DNA of 64,000 nucleotides from Castellaniella ginsengisoli (GTDB lineage: Bacteria; Pseudomonadota; Gammaproteobacteria; Burkholderiales; Burkholderiaceae_B), in NCBI RefSeq assembly GCF_039523235.1, contig NZ_BAAAEX010000010.1, one strand, 5' to 3'. The translations under genes and the position numbers were made by a program. The notes below the pieces were generated by a model, which saw only the letters and a list, made by a program, of their open reading frames with translations, searched no databases and was not told where the DNA came from. Below are positions 61,565 to 64,000 of this stretch, piece by piece (position 1 is the stretch's first letter; the number at the start of each line of letters is the position of its first letter).

Positions 61565-62509
61565 TCAGAGGGCCGCGCCCGCAGCATCCGTGCGGGCGGG
61601 GGACGGTCGGACATCGAGCCTGAGGCCGATGTCCAGAGATTCATCGGGGGCCAGAATGCGCAACCCGGTGCCGGAAACTCCGGCGGCGGCCAGGTTGGCG
61701 GCATCGCACACATGGGTGGCAGGCTCGACGCACAGGTAGCGCCCGGCATTGGCGTGCAAGACCAGATGCTCCAGAGGGCCTTCGGCCGACAGGACCAGGC
61801 CCGGGCCGCGTCCCCAGTCTACCTGAGCCCGGCCCTCCCATCCGCCCAGGAACGCGGTCCAGGTCCGCTCGCCCCGCTGCCAGTCCGTTCGGCGGTTGGG
61901 TCGGGAAGAATGCGCCAGCTCCGCCTCATGGAGCCATTCGGTCGAAGCATTCAGCCGGACGCCGGTCGCCGTGAAATAGGGGTGCAGCCCCAGCCCTGCG
62001 GGCATGGGCGTGTCCGACGTGTTGCGCAGCGACAGGCGGATGTGCAAGCCGTCGGTCCGCAGCCGGATCGTTTGCCGCAGGCGCCATGCCCAAGGCCAGC
62101 CTCCCGCGCCGGCCGGGTGGTCCAGCGTCAGTTCCGCGCGATCGGCGCCGTGTTCCCGGACGGTCCAGGCCATGGCCTGGGCCTGGCCGTGCAAGGCGTG
62201 CGGATGGCCGGGCAGGGTCTCCAGCGCCACCGTGCCGGATCCCCAGCGCATCCGGGCGTTGCGCACGCGGTTGGAAAAGGGCGCCAGCGGAAACAGTCCG
62301 CCCTTGGGCCAGGTCGGGGCGGGCCAGCCCTCGGCGTCGTCGATCGGCACCAGCCAGTCGCGCACCTCCCCGGGCAGGGCCGTGGTCCAGCGCAGAATGC
62401 GGCCGCCTGCCGCCGGCGCGGCCACGACCCGGTGAGGGCCGTGGCGCAGCACCAGGCGGCCAGGCGCCGCCGCGTCCATCCATGCGGCGTACAGAGGGGG
62501 CTGGCTCAT
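61565..62509 (-). CDS. Aldose 1-epimerase family protein
   Basis: 314 residues with the galactose-mutarotase fold: GGRILRW, LFPLAPFSNRVRNARM, HALHG (catalytic histidine region), LGLHPYF (second histidine) and a C-terminal glutamate-containing EPATHVCDAANL. It interconverts aldose anomers; with its neighbours it probably feeds an oxidative sugar pathway. The ATG overlaps the ABC permease stop (ATGA, 62506-62509). Confidence 0.88.
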   Translation of the reverse strand: MSQPPLYAAWMDAAAPGRLVLRHGPHRVVAAPAAGGRILRWTTALPGEVRDWLVPIDDAEGWPAPTWPKGGLFPLAPFSNRVRNARMRWGSGTVALETLPGHPHALHGQAQAMAWTVREHGADRAELTLDHPAGAGGWPWAWRLRQTIRLRTDGLHIRLSLRNTSDTPMPAGLGLHPYFTATGVRLNASTEWLHEAELAHSSRPNRRTDWQRGERTWTAFLGGWEGRAQVDWGRGPGLVLSAEGPLEHLVLHANAGRYLCVEPATHVCDAANLAAAGVSGTGLRILAPDESLDIGLRLDVRPSPARTDAAGAAL

Positions 62510-63402
62510 GCCTCGCGAGGCGCTTCCTTGACGCGGCTCACCAACTGCGTCGGGCTGACGAAGCGCAGGGCGATCAGGACCCACAACAGGGTGATGGCCA
62601 TGTAGATCATCGCCATGGCGTCGATGGCCTGCGGCGCGCGCACGCCGGTGGAGAACACGGCGTAGTACAGGGCCACCACCAGGGTCTGGGAATCGGGCCC
62701 CGCCGTGAAGAAAGTCAGCTCGAACATGCCGATGGTACGCACCAGCACGAGCAGGCCCGCCGCCAGCATGCCCGGCACCAGCAGCGGCAGCAGCACATGG
62801 CGGAAATACTGGAACGTGTTGGCGCCGAAAATGCGCGCGGCGGACTCCAGCCCCGGATCGATCTGCTCGATGAAGGGCGTCATCACCAGGATCACGAAGG
62901 GCAGGGCGGGCACCAGATTGGACAGGATGACGCCCGTCAGTGTGCCGCCCACGCCGATCTGGTACATCGCCGTGGCCATGGGAATGCCGTAGGTGACCGG
63001 CGGCACCATCATGGGCAGCAGGATCAGCAGCATCGCCAGGCGCTTGCCCGGGAACCGGGCGCGCGCCAGCGCATAGGCGGCGGGTACGCCCAGCAGGATG
63101 GACAGCAGGACCGTGGCGCCGACGACTTCGAGCGTCACCACCAGGACGTGCGCCAACTGGAAATCATCCCAGGCGCGGCCATACCATTGCAGCGTAAAGC
63201 CCTCGGGCAGCGGCGTGCCGAACCAGCGCGTCGCGACCGAGTTGACCACCACCGTGGCGATCATGAAGACGACGTTCAGCAGGAAAAAGCCCATGATCGT
63301 CCAGATCGAGGCGCGCCACAGCCAGCCCCAGCGGCGCGAGGACGAGGCGGGGGCGGCGGCGGATGCGCCGGGCCGGGGGGTCGAAAGTGTATTAGCGTTC
63401 AT
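62506..63402 (-). CDS. ABC transporter permease (PotC-like, second subunit)
   Basis: 298 residues, six membrane segments, and the EAA-type loop ESAARIFGANTFQYFRHVLLPLLVPGM (cited by its start) that contacts the ATPase. PotB/PotC-type permease of a binding-protein-dependent importer. The ATG at 63402 has AAAGG upstream and lies 5 bp after the first permease stop; a TTG at 63411 would overlap it. Substrate unknown; context suggests a sugar acid or related compound. Confidence 0.9.
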   Translation of the reverse strand: MNANTLSTPRPGASAAAPASSSRRWGWLWRASIWTIMGFFLLNVVFMIATVVVNSVATRWFGTPLPEGFTLQWYGRAWDDFQLAHVLVVTLEVVGATVLLSILLGVPAAYALARARFPGKRLAMLLILLPMMVPPVTYGIPMATAMYQIGVGGTLTGVILSNLVPALPFVILVMTPFIEQIDPGLESAARIFGANTFQYFRHVLLPLLVPGMLAAGLLVLVRTIGMFELTFFTAGPDSQTLVVALYYAVFSTGVRAPQAIDAMAMIYMAITLLWVLIALRFVSPTQLVSRVKEAPREA

Positions 63403-63407
63403 GATCG

Positions 63408-64000
63408 TCAACCTTTGCCGCTGGTGGCCGGCCCGCTGTAGAAAGCGCGCCGGAACGCGAAGATCGCGCAGACGATGAGCAACTGCACGAATCCCATGAC
63501 GATGGCGATGGCCGACGCCATGCCGTAGTCGTATTGCTCGAAGGCCGCTTCATAGGCGGCGATGGAAATCACCCGCGTCGGGCCTGCCGGAGCGCCCAGC
63601 AGGATGGCCGACGGGAACACGGCGAAGGCCTGGACGAAAGACAGCGCGGCCGCCATCGACAGCCCCGGCACCAGCAAGGGCAGGTAGATCAGCCGGAACT
63701 GGCTCCAGGGGCCGGCGCCCAGCGTGCCCGCCGCCCGCGCCAGCGTCGGGTCGATGCCCGAGATATAGGAGAGCGTCAGCAGGAAGGCGAAGGGAAAGCC
63801 GGAGATCACCAGGGAAATCAGCACGCCCCAGAAATTGTGGGTCAGCCGGACTTCGTCCATGTACAGGTGCAGGCCTTGCAGGAATTGCGGGAACCAGCCC
63901 GCCGGCCCGTAGAAGGTCAGCATGCCGTCGGCGACCAGCACGGTGCCCAGGGTGATCGGGATCACCAGCAGGGTCGTGACGATGCGCTGCGCGCGGCTGT
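63408..64000 (-). CDS. ABC transporter permease (PotB-like, first subunit), cut by the right edge
   Basis: The 3' part of a permease gene; about 197 residues are visible with membrane segments (LVIPITLGTVLVADG, WGVLISLVISGFPFAFLL, PLLVPGLSMAAALSFVQAFAVFPSA) and the EAA-type loop LARAAGTLGAGPWSQFRLIYLP. The N-terminus lies outside the window. First permease of the operon. Confidence 0.9.
   Translation of the reverse strand, partial: SRAQRIVTTLLVIPITLGTVLVADGMLTFYGPAGWFPQFLQGLHLYMDEVRLTHNFWGVLISLVISGFPFAFLLTLSYISGIDPTLARAAGTLGAGPWSQFRLIYLPLLVPGLSMAAALSFVQAFAVFPSAILLGAPAGPTRVISIAAYEAAFEQYDYGMASAIAIVMGFVQLLIVCAIFAFRRAFYSGPATSGKG

Overview
The window is about two thirds G+C, gene-dense and entirely chromosomal in character. 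Gene content and order (ubiE, a Tim44-like protein, ubiJ, ubiB and rfaE2; DUF3460, scpA and panC; a prepilin peptidase, coaE and zapD; ispB beside a tRNA-Pro) point to a betaproteobacterium of the Burkholderiales, most likely Alcaligenaceae (the Bordetella / Achromobacter / Castellaniella neighbourhood). I see no phage, transposase, integrase, CRISPR array or rRNA operon.

Left third (1-23 kb): a partial membrane sensor at the edge; ilvA; the phoBR two-component system; a structured repeat element; ubiE with a Tim44-like membrane protein; the tightly coupled ubiJ-ubiB-rfaE2 set (ubiquinone and LPS heptose); a pcm-like methyltransferase; thiD and thiG; a three-gene envelope cluster (COG3014-type lipoprotein, LpoB-like lipoprotein, CsgG-like secreted protein); and a vitamin B12 block, in which a cobalamin riboswitch heads btuB-btuF and lies next to the B12-dependent methionine synthase metH. 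Two genes too short for a standard ORF cut-off (51 aa at 18896-19051 and 45 aa at 43063-43200) have ribosome binding sites and their own upstream signals.

Middle (23-43 kb): an XRE-type regulator convergent with an MFS exporter; DUF3460-scpA-panC; a short orphan LuxR-type regulator preceded by a perfect lux-box-like palindrome; an NlpE-like lipoprotein; a prepilin peptidase, coaE and zapD; a complete mdtABC-type RND efflux operon with its own outer-membrane factor; a Nudix/ThiE-like fusion; a DUF815 ATPase; ispB; tRNA-Pro(CGG).

Right third (43-64 kb): a soluble PQQ-type sugar dehydrogenase; an aldehyde dehydrogenase; the class Ia ribonucleotide reductase operon nrdA-nrdB-nrdH, with a NrdR box pair embedded in its promoter and an unusual insertion in NrdA; a putative outer-membrane barrel; free-methionine sulfoxide reductase; a large PAS-GGDEF-EAL protein (EAL intact, GGDEF degenerate); a DUF294/CBS protein; a Nudix hydrolase; a LysR regulator overlapping a beta-carbonic anhydrase gene; and at the edge a sugar-acid-type set (semialdehyde dehydrogenase, aldose 1-epimerase, two ABC permeases).

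The most unusual signals are: (i) a ~120-bp repeat present once before ubiE and once in frame inside mdtB, with compensatory base changes in its hairpins; (ii) a ~70-residue insertion between catalytic cysteines of NrdA; (iii) the COG3014/LpoB/CsgG-like envelope cluster; (iv) the orphan LuxR regulator with its palindrome; and (v) the operator-like dyad in front of the 51-aa gene. Functional statements rest on motifs read by eye; no database search was possible.
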